DNA from: JANXMY01 sp964251675
GTDB taxonomy: Bacteria > Armatimonadota > Armatimonadia > Armatimonadales > Capsulimonadaceae
DNA: 64,000 nucleotides
Direction: 5' to 3'
Assembly (NCBI GenBank): GCA_964251675.1
Contig: CAXUKS010000011.1
Span: forward strand, 1-64,000
Under the pieces are notes generated by a model. That model saw only the letters and a list, made by a program, of their open reading frames with translations, did not search any database and was not told the origin of the DNA. Of the stretch, positions 16,976-24,394 are shown piece by piece. The translations under genes were made by a program, and so were the position numbers. The first letter of the stretch is position 1. Each line of letters opens with the position of its first letter.

Positions 16976-18292
16976 ATGCCTCTTAAATACCCACGCCCTA
17001 AAGGAACGCACGACCTCTACCCCGGCGCTGCCGCCTGGGAAGACGACAGCCACAAACGCCAGACGCTGGAAGACCGCTTCCGCGCTCTGTGCCGCCTGTA
17101 CGGCTACGGCGAAATTCGCACCCCGGTCTTTGAGGCCACCGAGCTGATCACGCGCTCGGTAGGCGAAGAAACCGACATCGTCTCCAAAGAGATGTATACG
17201 TTTGAGACCAAAGGCGGCGACTCGCTCACTCTGCGCCCGGAAAGCACCGCGCCGGTCCTGCGGGCCTATGTCCAGAACTCTCTCCACGCCCAGGGCGGCG
17301 TTGCCAAGCTCTTTTACTGCGCCTCGCACTTTCGCTACGAGCGTCCCCAGAAAGGCCGCTTCCGGCAGCATGAGCAGTTCGGCGTCGAAGCTCTCGGCAC
17401 GGACGACCCGGCGCTGGATGCCGAAGTGATCGAGCTGGCCCTGGCCTTCTTCCGCGCTATCGGCATCCGCAATCTGACCCTGAAGCTCAACTCGGTCGGC
17501 TCCCCGGAGTCCCGCGCCGAGTATTTGGTGGCCCTGAAAGCCTATGTCCTGCCGTTCCTGCCCGAGTTCAGCCCCGAAGGGCAGGCTAGATACGAGACCA
17601 ACCCCCTGCGCCTGCTGGATACCAAAAATCCCCGCGAGAACGAGATTCTGGCCGACGCGCCCCTGCTTTCGGACTACCTCACCGAAGACGAGCGCACGCA
17701 CCACGCCACGCTGCTGGGCTATCTGACCGACGCCGGTGTGCCCTTTGTGCAGGACCCGTTTCTCGTGCGTGGCTTCGATTACTACACCAAAACGGCGTTT
17801 GAAATCCAGTCGCCCGATCTCGGCGCCCAGAACGCACTCGGCGGCGGCGGGCGCTACAATCAGCTCGTGGAGCAGATCGGCGGCCCGCCCACGCCTGGCA
17901 TCGGCTTTGGGCTGGGCGTCGAGCGGGCACTGATTGCCTTGCAGGCGTTAAACGTCGATATGCCGCCGCCACCTGCGCCGACCGCGCAGGTGATCACGCT
18001 GGGCGACGCTGCCCGTCCGGCAGGCGTCAAGCTGCTAGCGCAGCTCCGAGCGGCGGGGATCGCCGCCGAGACTGAGTACGGGGCCAAGTCCATGAAGTCG
18101 CAGATGCGGGCGGCAGGCCGCTCCGGCGCGGGCTACGCGATCATCATCGGCGAGGACGAGATCGCGTCCGGCGTGGTGCAGCTTAAAAGCCTGCGTGATG
18201 GCTGGCAGCATAAGGTCCCGCTGGCCGAGGTGGTGGAATGGATGGACGGCGACACGACCCGCCTGCCACCCTCGTCGGTTCCCCAATCGTGA
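16976..18292 (+). CDS. hisS: Histidyl-tRNA synthetase
   Basis: HisRS charges tRNA-His. The 438-residue class II synthetase begins MPLKYPRPKGTHDLYP. It shows motif 2 (FRYERPQKGRFRQHEQFGVE), the histidine-A motif LVRGFDYYTKTAFEI, GGGGRYNQL, and motif 3 GIGFGLGVERALIAL. The C-terminal anticodon domain is present. The stop codon overlaps the GTG start of the next gene (GTGA). Confidence 0.97.
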   Translation: MPLKYPRPKGTHDLYPGAAAWEDDSHKRQTLEDRFRALCRLYGYGEIRTPVFEATELITRSVGEETDIVSKEMYTFETKGGDSLTLRPESTAPVLRAYVQNSLHAQGGVAKLFYCASHFRYERPQKGRFRQHEQFGVEALGTDDPALDAEVIELALAFFRAIGIRNLTLKLNSVGSPESRAEYLVALKAYVLPFLPEFSPEGQARYETNPLRLLDTKNPRENEILADAPLLSDYLTEDERTHHATLLGYLTDAGVPFVQDPFLVRGFDYYTKTAFEIQSPDLGAQNALGGGGRYNQLVEQIGGPPTPGIGFGLGVERALIALQALNVDMPPPPAPTAQVITLGDAARPAGVKLLAQLRAAGIAAETEYGAKSMKSQMRAAGRSGAGYAIIIGEDEIASGVVQLKSLRDGWQHKVPLAEVVEWMDGDTTRLPPSSVPQS

Positions 18293-18798
18293 CGGCGGCG
18301 TCCGTGCTGACACTCGCCGCCCGCGCCCTGCACGCCATCGCCCTCGGCCTCTGGCTCGGCGGCCTGATTGCCATTGGCGCACTGGTTGCCCCGACAGCGT
18401 TCCACCTGACCCGCTCCCTGCCTGCATTCGCCGGGGACACGGCCCTGCAGAACGCCGTCGCGGGCGGCGTGGTCGGCGGCAGCCTCAAGCTGTTCGTCGT
18501 GCTGTGCGATGTCTGCGGCGTGCTGCTCCTCTTGACCGGGGCGTTGCTCCTGAAAAGCGCCCCGCGCCGCCCGGCGCTGGCCTGCCTATCTGTGTCCGCG
18601 CTGCTGTTGCTGTCCTCACTGTATCTGGGCCTGTCGCTGACACCCGCGCTAGACGCCGCGCAGGCCCGGAACGACTTTGCGACTTTTGACGGCCTGCATC
18701 ATCAGTACGAGCAGATTTCATCGTTTGTGCAGATGCCTCTGCTCCTGCTGCTGGCCGTGCTGGCGGCGTGGCGGGATACACCGAGGCCACGGGGCTGA
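18289..18798 (+). CDS. DUF4149-like four-helix membrane protein
   Basis: A 169-residue integral membrane protein with four hydrophobic segments (about residues 5-35, 60-85, 90-112 and 145-165). The N-terminal pattern ARALHAIALGLWLGGLIAIG...PTAFH resembles DUF4149 (TMEM205-like) proteins of unknown function. A start at GTG 18289, overlapping the hisS stop as GTGA, is more economical than the ATG at 18238, which would overlap hisS by 55 bp. The role is unknown. Confidence 0.75.
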   Translation: MTAASVLTLAARALHAIALGLWLGGLIAIGALVAPTAFHLTRSLPAFAGDTALQNAVAGGVVGGSLKLFVVLCDVCGVLLLLTGALLLKSAPRRPALACLSVSALLLLSSLYLGLSLTPALDAAQARNDFATFDGLHHQYEQISSFVQMPLLLLLAVLAAWRDTPRPRG

Positions 18799-18913
18799 AC
18801 CCCCGTGCTTTATAAGGGCAAGCCCCCGCCTGCGCGGGCGAGGAAATTTAAGAACGTCCTATGCCCGCGCAGGCGGGGAATTGCACTTCAAAGCACGGGG
18901 GTTCAGCCCCGTG
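18788..18913. repeat. Four-hairpin inverted repeat (family B, copy 1)
   Basis: The outer hairpin CACGGGGCTGAACCCCCGTG, followed by CTTTATAA, and an inner hairpin GCCCCCGCC-GCGGGC are mirrored on the right by GCCCGCGCAGGCGGGG and CACGGGGGTTCAGCCCCGTG. The element overlaps the 3' end of the DUF4149 gene, whose last residues (TPRPRG) and stop lie within its left hairpin. Other copies are at 33159-33297, 52979-53106 and 62917-63045, with a half copy at 38301-38352. Confidence 0.85.
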
Positions 18914-18925
18914 TGCCCTCAAATT

Positions 18926-19696
18926 ATGACCATCACCGAAGATACACCTGTTGACCTGCCGACACCCTCCGGGCCGATGCGGACCTGTATCCTCCGCCCT
19001 GCCGCCGAAGGCCGCTATCCGGGGCTGGTGCTGTTCTCAGAAATCTATCAGCTCACTGCCCCGGTGCGCCGTCTGGCCGCGCTGTTTGCCGGGGCAGGCT
19101 ACATCGTCGCCGTCCCCGAAGTCTATCACGAGCTGGAGCCTGCCGGGACCGTGCTGGCCTATGATGCGCCCGGCACAGACCGGGGCAATACGGACAAAAC
19201 GGGAAAGTCCGTGGCCACCTACGATGCCGATGCGCGGGCGGTGCTGGACTTTCTCAAGACTCACCCCCACGGGACGGGGAAACTGGGCACGGTCGGAATG
19301 TGCCTCGGCGGACATCTAGCCTTTCGGGCGGCGATGCACCCTGACGTGCAGGCGGGCGTTTGCTTCTATGCCACCGACATTCACTCGCGCACGCTTGGCC
19401 TCGGCAAGTCCGACAACTCGCTGGACCGGGTGGGGGAGATCAGCGGTGAGCTGCTGATGGTGTTCGGGCGGCAGGACCCGCACGTTCCCCGCGAAGGCCG
19501 CCGCGTCATCTACGACGCGCTGGCCGAGGCGGACGTTTCCTTTGAGTGGCACGAGTTCAACGCCGCCCATGCGTTCCTGCGCGACGAGGGCCAACGCTAC
19601 GACCCGGCGCTTGCCCGCCTCTGCCTGTCGCTGGCTTTTGACCTGCTGGCCCGCCGCCTCGGGGTTGACAGCGAGGCCGCCCGTATGCTACACTGA
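18926..19696 (+). CDS. Dienelactone hydrolase family protein
   Basis: This 256-residue alpha/beta hydrolase starts at ATG 18926 (MTITEDTPVDLPTPSGPMRT). The nucleophile motif GMCLGGHLAF has the cysteine typical of dienelactone hydrolases. The acid lies in FGRQDPHVP and the histidine in AAHAFLRDEG. A cytoplasmic hydrolase is expected; the substrate is unknown, and no aromatic catabolism genes are nearby. The longer upstream frame runs through a repeat and is rejected. Confidence 0.9.
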   Translation: MTITEDTPVDLPTPSGPMRTCILRPAAEGRYPGLVLFSEIYQLTAPVRRLAALFAGAGYIVAVPEVYHELEPAGTVLAYDAPGTDRGNTDKTGKSVATYDADARAVLDFLKTHPHGTGKLGTVGMCLGGHLAFRAAMHPDVQAGVCFYATDIHSRTLGLGKSDNSLDRVGEISGELLMVFGRQDPHVPREGRRVIYDALAEADVSFEWHEFNAAHAFLRDEGQRYDPALARLCLSLAFDLLARRLGVDSEAARMLH

Positions 19697-19756
19697 CCGG
19701 TCATTATCCCAGTTTGAAACAAAACGCAGCGCAAACAATCAGGAGCAGATAATTTT

Positions 19757-20008
19757 ATGGCAAGAGTATGTGACATCACCGGGCGCAAAGCCCAGGCAGG
19801 CCGCTGGACCCGCCACCCGCACTCCGGCTCGTGGGCACACCGCGCCCCGCAAAAGGCCCGCCGCTTCCAGGTCAACCTGCAGACCGTGACCGTGCAGACG
19901 CCTAAAGGCAAAAAGAAAATCAAAGTCGCCGCCCGGATGTTGACCTCCAAAAACTTCATGGCGATGGTCGCCGGACAGAAGCAGCTCCCCGCCCACCTGC
20001 TGAAGTAA
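19757..20008 (+). CDS. rpmB: 50S ribosomal protein L28
   Basis: The 83-residue L28 begins MARVCDITGRKAQAGRWTRH and ends AGQKQLPAHLLK. Only one cysteine remains, so this is the zinc-free (C-minus) form. An AGGAG site precedes it and a 14-bp-stem terminator follows 20 bp after the stop, so it is probably monocistronic. Confidence 0.95.
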   Translation: MARVCDITGRKAQAGRWTRHPHSGSWAHRAPQKARRFQVNLQTVTVQTPKGKKKIKVAARMLTSKNFMAMVAGQKQLPAHLLK

Positions 20009-20028
20009 GCCTCGCAAAGACACAAACT

Positions 20029-20062
20029 AAGGGCGCGGAAGATAACTCTTCCGCGCCCTTTT
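20029..20062 (+). terminator. Terminator of rpmB
   Basis: A perfect 14-bp stem (20029-20042 with 20047-20060) encloses the loop TAAC and ends in TTTT. It starts 20 bp after the L28 stop codon. A hairpin repeat follows immediately, then a terminator for the convergent gene. Confidence 0.85.
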
Positions 20063-20064
20063 GC

Positions 20065-20224
20065 GTGCCGGGGGTGTAAAAAGCCCCGACAGGGAAGCAC
20101 CCTTCGGGTGAGGAGCAGATTTGTAGGGGCAGGGCTTGCCCCTGCCCTTCTTTGGCTTCTCTTTGTCCTAATTATCTTTGTCCGAAGGACACTTCTTTGC
20201 CGGGGGTTTTTACACCCCCGGCAC
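20065..20224. repeat. Hairpin repeat (family C) between convergent terminators
   Basis: The outer hairpins GTGCCGGGGGTGTAAAAAGC (with CCCCGAC) and its complement at 20199-20224 enclose GCACCCTTCGGGTG, GGGGCAGGGCTTGCCCCTGC and GTCCGAAGGAC. The whole interior is nearly identical to that of the element at 36133-36324, but the IS903-like terminal repeats and target duplication are absent here. Confidence 0.8.
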
Positions 20225-20226
20225 GC

Positions 20227-20261
20227 AAAAAGGGCGCGGCCCTATCCCTTCGTCCGCGCCC
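20227..20261 (-). terminator. Terminator overlapping the end of the CBS-domain gene
   Basis: Read on the minus strand, GGGCGCGG and CCGCGCCC form an 8-bp stem around a 14-nt loop containing the stop codon, followed by TTTTT. The terminator therefore uses the last codons of the gene. Confidence 0.65.
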
Positions 20262-21519
20262 CGCCCGAAGAACGCTTGCGCCAGTCGTCGGGCAGAAGCT
20301 GTTCCAGCGTGTCGTCAATCGTGATAATGCCCTGCAAGGCATCTTTGTCGTCCACCACCGGCAGGGCCAGCAGCTTGTACCGCTCAAACTTGTGCGCGAC
20401 TTCCTCCACATTGGCATCTAGGCGCACACTGCGGACTTTCGGAATCATAAACTCCGCCACAGGCCGGTCCGGGGCAGACACTATTAAATCGCGCAGGGAA
20501 ATGACGCCCACCAGCTTTTCGTCGGTGTCAATCACATACACGTAGTAAATCGTCTCGGCTTCAGGTTCCAACGCACGGAGATGATCTATCGTTTGCTGCG
20601 CTGTGAAGCCCTCCACAATAGCGACGTACTCGTTGGTCATCAGGCCGCCCGCCGTTTTGTCGTGGTACTCCAGCAGCTCTTCCACGTCTTCGCGGTCGTC
20701 GGCATCCATACGCCCCAGTAAATCCTGACGGGAAGCGCGGTCCATATCCCCAAGAACGTCGGCGGCCTCGTCGGCGGGCATCTCTTCCAGAATGTCGGCG
20801 GCAAACTCGCCGTCCAGGTGCCGCAGCGTTTCCACCTGCACCTGGTCATCCGCTTCCGCCAGCGCATCGGCGGCGGTCTCTACATCCATCGATTCCAGCA
20901 CTTCTTTGCGGTGCGCCAGATCCATTTGATTAAGAATATCGCCAATGTCCGCCGGGTGCAGCTTGGCAATCTTTTCGTGCGAGACTTTCAGCTTTAGCGG
21001 CTCGCCCGCGTTGTGGGTCGGCAGGGACTCGACATCGTTCCACGCAATCAGCGTGTCCGGCGGGGAGCCAATATGAAACAGCCGCCCGATGCCGTGGACC
21101 AGCCCTTCCATCCCCAGCCGCCGCAGCAGCCCGCGCACGCCGGGGTCTACGCCGATCAGCGCCAGACCCCCATTGGGCAGCTTTTCCAGACGAATATCGT
21201 TGACTCGCACGACGCGGTAGTCATGGACATCCACAATCTGCTTGTCTAGCACGTCCCGCACGAGCGAAAAGTCCTGGGCCTGAATTTGATAGGGTCGAAT
21301 TTCGGGGATAGGGCGGTTGAGGCTGAACTCGCGGGCGTCAGGGTTGAGTGTCAGCGCCTCATAGGGCACAAACAGCGCCCCGTCTTCGGTTTTGACTTGG
21401 TAAGCCGCCACCAGCGGCAGCGGCTCGGCGGGGGTGATGACCACTTCCACCAATTTTCCGAACCGCTCGCCGTCGCTGTCGTCCACGGTCTTGCCAATAA
21501 GCTGTGTGAGATATTCCAT
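20242..21519 (-). CDS. PRC-barrel / MgtE_N / CBS-domain protein lacking the MgtE channel
   Basis: This 425-residue soluble protein has two N-terminal PRC-barrel-like segments (about residues 1-150, from MEYLTQLIGKTVDDSDGERF). Then come the MgtE intracellular helical repeats (DILNQMDLAHRKEVLESMD... and MPADEAADVLGDM) and a CBS pair (TNEYVAIVEGF..., LVGVISLRDLI, LPVVDDKDALQGIITIDD). True MgtE continues into five membrane helices; here the protein ends after CBS. It probably senses Mg2+ or nucleotides. Start ATG 21519 is chosen because upstream codons lie in a repeat. Confidence 0.85.
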   Translation of the reverse strand: MEYLTQLIGKTVDDSDGERFGKLVEVVITPAEPLPLVAAYQVKTEDGALFVPYEALTLNPDAREFSLNRPIPEIRPYQIQAQDFSLVRDVLDKQIVDVHDYRVVRVNDIRLEKLPNGGLALIGVDPGVRGLLRRLGMEGLVHGIGRLFHIGSPPDTLIAWNDVESLPTHNAGEPLKLKVSHEKIAKLHPADIGDILNQMDLAHRKEVLESMDVETAADALAEADDQVQVETLRHLDGEFAADILEEMPADEAADVLGDMDRASRQDLLGRMDADDREDVEELLEYHDKTAGGLMTNEYVAIVEGFTAQQTIDHLRALEPEAETIYYVYVIDTDEKLVGVISLRDLIVSAPDRPVAEFMIPKVRSVRLDANVEEVAHKFERYKLLALPVVDDKDALQGIITIDDTLEQLLPDDWRKRSSGGARTKG

Positions 21520-21554
21520 GCGTGTGGCGGCATTATACCTGAAATGGCAGAAAA

Positions 21555-21675
21555 CCCCTCCCGCTCGTTCCTCGCTCCCTCCCCTGCTAGGGGAGGGCAA
21601 AGAGAAGGGCCAGAGAAGATCAGCCCTGTGCCTACTGGCGGTTTAATTCTAACCCTCCCCTAGCAGGGGAGGGGT
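21555..21675. repeat. Inverted repeat (family A) overlapping a coding end
   Basis: The left arm 21555-21597 repeats the CCCCTCCCGCTCGTTCCTCG core of the fliF-fliG element and ends in CCCTCCCCTGCTAGGGGAGG. The right part, 21654-21675, is CCCTCCCCTAGCAGGGGAGG plus GG. The DsbD-N-like gene (minus strand) ends inside it, so its final residues PSPARGGLELNRQ are repeat-derived. Confidence 0.8.
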
Positions 21676-22147
21676 CATACCGCACCGCCACCGCAAGATC
21701 GGCGGGCGGCAGGCATTGACGGTCGCTGCAAAACTGATAATGCAGCGTCACCGGCGCGGCCTTGCCCGCCGTCAGGGCCTGTGTCAGCGTGAAGCGCCGC
21801 GTAAATGTTGCTGTCTTCTCGTGATAGGCCACAAGCGTGCCGAACGTCTTATCCATTTTCCTGACCGGCCTGTCCTCGGTCGTCGCCCCCGTCGGCGTGC
21901 CGCCCGGCCACGAAGCAATCCCCGTGGGCACCGGGCCGACGCCGGAAGGAACCGCCGAGTAGAGATGCCAGCGGGGGTCTATCCTCGCCCGCACCGTGAC
22001 TGTCACAATTTTGCCCGCCGATGCCGTGCGCGGGCTAATCGTTGCCGTAAACTTGGCCGGAAGCGGCGGAATAGCAGTGGCCGCTGTCGTCAGCAGAAGC
22101 AGGCCGGAGGCGGCGAGAATATGAGCCGTGCGGTGTTGAGTGAGCAT
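21632..22147 (-). CDS. Secreted DsbD N-terminal-domain (alpha) protein
   Basis: This 171-residue exported protein has a signal peptide (residues 1-25, ending TAATA) and a DsbD-alpha-like immunoglobulin fold: PRTASAGKIVTVTVRARIDP, then WHLYS, and the redox pair in QFCSDRQCLPP. DsbD alpha passes electrons to periplasmic thiol partners. No DsbD membrane or thioredoxin part follows, so it is a stand-alone domain. Its C-terminal 13 residues come from an inserted repeat, and the native end may be lost. Confidence 0.75.
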   Translation of the reverse strand: MLTQHRTAHILAASGLLLLTTAATAIPPLPAKFTATISPRTASAGKIVTVTVRARIDPRWHLYSAVPSGVGPVPTGIASWPGGTPTGATTEDRPVRKMDKTFGTLVAYHEKTATFTRRFTLTQALTAGKAAPVTLHYQFCSDRQCLPPADLAVAVRYDPSPARGGLELNRQ

Positions 22148-22401
22148 ATTTTTCTTAACCCGCGACTGCTTGTAATTAGTTCCATAAAAGATGCGTAGCC
22201 TGCTCCTGTCTTATTCTTCACCCGCGCAGGCGGGTTCCAGGCGTCCGCGCCCCCCAGCGAGGGGGTTCAGCCCCTCGAAAGATGGCCGCGAAAGTATGAT
22301 GAAGCATTTATGCAGCTAAGCCACACCATGTTGCCGCGTTTGAAACAATCCGCCTGCGGCGGCGTACTACCCTTCAGAAGACACGGCGCAGGAGGTGTGA
22401 C

Positions 22402-22926
22402 ATGACCATAGGAGATGTTCTGGCGGCGGTGGCCGCTCTGCTGACACTAGGAGCCTCCTGGGGAGCGGCAATTTTGCTGGCCGCGCTGGCATTTCCAGCG
22501 CGGGCGGCGCGGGCGCAAACGCGGCTGACCGAGCACCCCTGGGCCTGCCTGGGCCGGGGCGTGGTGGTGCTGACAGTCTGCGGCCTGCCCGCGCTGCTGC
22601 TGGCGCAGGCGCCGGGGCCGGTCCGCCTGCTGCTTTTGTTTCCGCTGGGCCTGCTGGCAGCGGGGGCGGTGGTCGGCAGCGCGGCGGCGGTTCGCCTGCT
22701 GGCGGGGCGCATTGAGACCGTCGGCTCACCGCTGGCTCCGTTTGCCGCCCTGACCCGTGCCACGTTTCTGTTCGTGTCTGCGGGCTTTCTGCCGGTATTT
22801 GGCTGGTTTCTGGTCCTGCCCGCCGCGCTGCTGCTGGCCCTGGGGGCGGGCCTGCCCGCGCTGCTGCCGGCCCGCACCCACGCGCCTGCGTTCGCGGAAA
22901 CCCTGCTGGCGGAGGCTGCGCCATGA
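22402..22926 (+). CDS. Four-helix membrane protein, first gene of the sigma-factor operon
   Basis: The 174-residue protein has four hydrophobic segments (about 5-30, 48-70, 73-98 and 118-160). A strong AGGAGGTG site lies just before the ATG. The C-terminal block FAALTRATFLFVSAGFLPVF then GWFLVLPAALL resembles FTALRRGLWVLLLSAAVPFA then GWLLVLLALA in the last gene of this operon (26770-27324), suggesting paralogues. Its stop overlaps the DUF1800 start by 4 bp. The function is unknown. The topology resembles small membrane proteins found beside bactofilins, but that is only an impression. Confidence 0.75.
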   Translation: MTIGDVLAAVAALLTLGASWGAAILLAALAFPARAARAQTRLTEHPWACLGRGVVVLTVCGLPALLLAQAPGPVRLLLLFPLGLLAAGAVVGSAAAVRLLAGRIETVGSPLAPFAALTRATFLFVSAGFLPVFGWFLVLPAALLLALGAGLPALLPARTHAPAFAETLLAEAAP

Positions 22927-24383
22927 ACACAACGCGACGGCAATTTCTGTGCGCGGGAGCCGCCCTCAGTGCGGGGCTGCTGACGGGCTGCCAGAGTTTG
23001 CAGCAGCGGCTGACCCGGCAAAGCCTGCCGCCGGATGCCCTGCCGCCCCGAACCGTCGCCAGTCTGCCCGCCGTGCGGCTGCTGAACCGGGCTGCTTATG
23101 GCCCGCGTCCCGGTGACATCGCTCTGGTGACGAAGCTGGGCATTCCCGCCTGGGTGGACGCCCAGCTTCAGCCGGAGACGCTGGCCGAGGACGCCGGGCT
23201 GCGGTGGCGTCTGCGGAGCCTGAGCGACTCCCTGAACCCGGACACGGGAACGCTGTTTGACGAAGACGACCAGCGGCTAATCGGGACGCTTCGGCAGGCG
23301 ACGCTGCTCCGAGCGGTCTACAGCCGCCGCCAGCTTCAGGAGCGCATGGTGGAGTTCTGGACCGACCACTTTAATATCTATGCGTTCAAAGGGCAGGGGC
23401 CTCAGCTTAAAGTCGCAGACGACGCACTGACTATCCGCTCCCACGCCCTGGGCCGCTTCCGGGACCTGCTGGGGGCCTCCGCGCATTCCGCCGCCATGCT
23501 GGGCTATCTGGACAACACGGCGAACCGGCGCGGCCTGCCCAACGAAAACTATGCGCGGGAGCTGATGGAGCTGCACACGCTGGGGGTTCACGGCGGGTAC
23601 ACGCAGCAGGATGTCCACGAAGCCGCCCGCTGCCTGTCCGGCTGGACGTATGACACGCACTGGCATCGGGGCCGGTTCCGCTTTGATGCCAGTGTGCATG
23701 ACGACGGCGCAAAGCACGTTCTGGGCGTCACCTTCCCGGCAGGCGGCGGCCAAAAAGACGGCGAGCGGCTGCTGGACCTGCTGGCGGCGCACCCGGCCAC
23801 CGCCCGCCATCTGGCCGCGAAGCTTTGCCGCCACTTTCTGGGCGACGCCCCGCAGCCCTGGGTCAGCCGTCTGGCGGCGATTTATACTCAGAGTGGAGGC
23901 GACATCAAAGCCATGCTGCGGCCACTTCTCTTGTCCGAGGACTTACTTCACGCGGCCCCGCTGTTCAAGCGCCCCTATGACTACGCCGTCAGCGCCCTGC
24001 GTTCCCTCGGCGCGGATACGGACGGTGGCGCGGGCGTGCAGGAGCATCTGGAAGCCATGGGGCAGCCGTCCTTTGGCTGGCCGATGCCGGATGGCTACCC
24101 CGAAAATCAGCAGTCGTGGACCGGGGCGATGGTTCCGCGCTGGAACTTTGCCCTGGCGCTGGCGGGCGGGGCGATTGAGAACACCGCGCTCGACACACCC
24201 GCGCTGTGCGAGGCGGCCCGGCATGCGGGCCTCAGCCCGCACGACGCCGTGCTGCATCTCGCGTTCGGTCCCTCGGCGGCAGAAGCGGGCGTGACGGACC
24301 TGCGCGGGCGGGCGTTGGAATACCCGGATGTGAGCGAGTTTGCTGCTCTGGTCCTGGCCTCGCCCGCATTCGCGTGGCGATAG
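22923..24383 (+). CDS. DUF1800 family protein, Tat-type lipoprotein
   Basis: A 486-residue DUF1800 protein. The N-terminus MNTTRRQFLCAGAALSAGLL has twin arginines and a lipobox-like LLTGC at residues 19-23, so it is probably exported folded and lipid-anchored. Family hallmarks are RLLNRAAYGPRPGD, the WTDHFNIY and NENYARELMELHTLGV motifs, and the late FGWPMPDGYP. DUF1800 and DUF1501 proteins occur as neighbouring pairs, as here, and their biochemical role is not known. The gene is 11 bp before the DUF1501 gene. Confidence 0.9.
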   Translation: MNTTRRQFLCAGAALSAGLLTGCQSLQQRLTRQSLPPDALPPRTVASLPAVRLLNRAAYGPRPGDIALVTKLGIPAWVDAQLQPETLAEDAGLRWRLRSLSDSLNPDTGTLFDEDDQRLIGTLRQATLLRAVYSRRQLQERMVEFWTDHFNIYAFKGQGPQLKVADDALTIRSHALGRFRDLLGASAHSAAMLGYLDNTANRRGLPNENYARELMELHTLGVHGGYTQQDVHEAARCLSGWTYDTHWHRGRFRFDASVHDDGAKHVLGVTFPAGGGQKDGERLLDLLAAHPATARHLAAKLCRHFLGDAPQPWVSRLAAIYTQSGGDIKAMLRPLLLSEDLLHAAPLFKRPYDYAVSALRSLGADTDGGAGVQEHLEAMGQPSFGWPMPDGYPENQQSWTGAMVPRWNFALALAGGAIENTALDTPALCEAARHAGLSPHDAVLHLAFGPSAAEAGVTDLRGRALEYPDVSEFAALVLASPAFAWR

Positions 24384-24394
24384 GAGAGCTTTCT

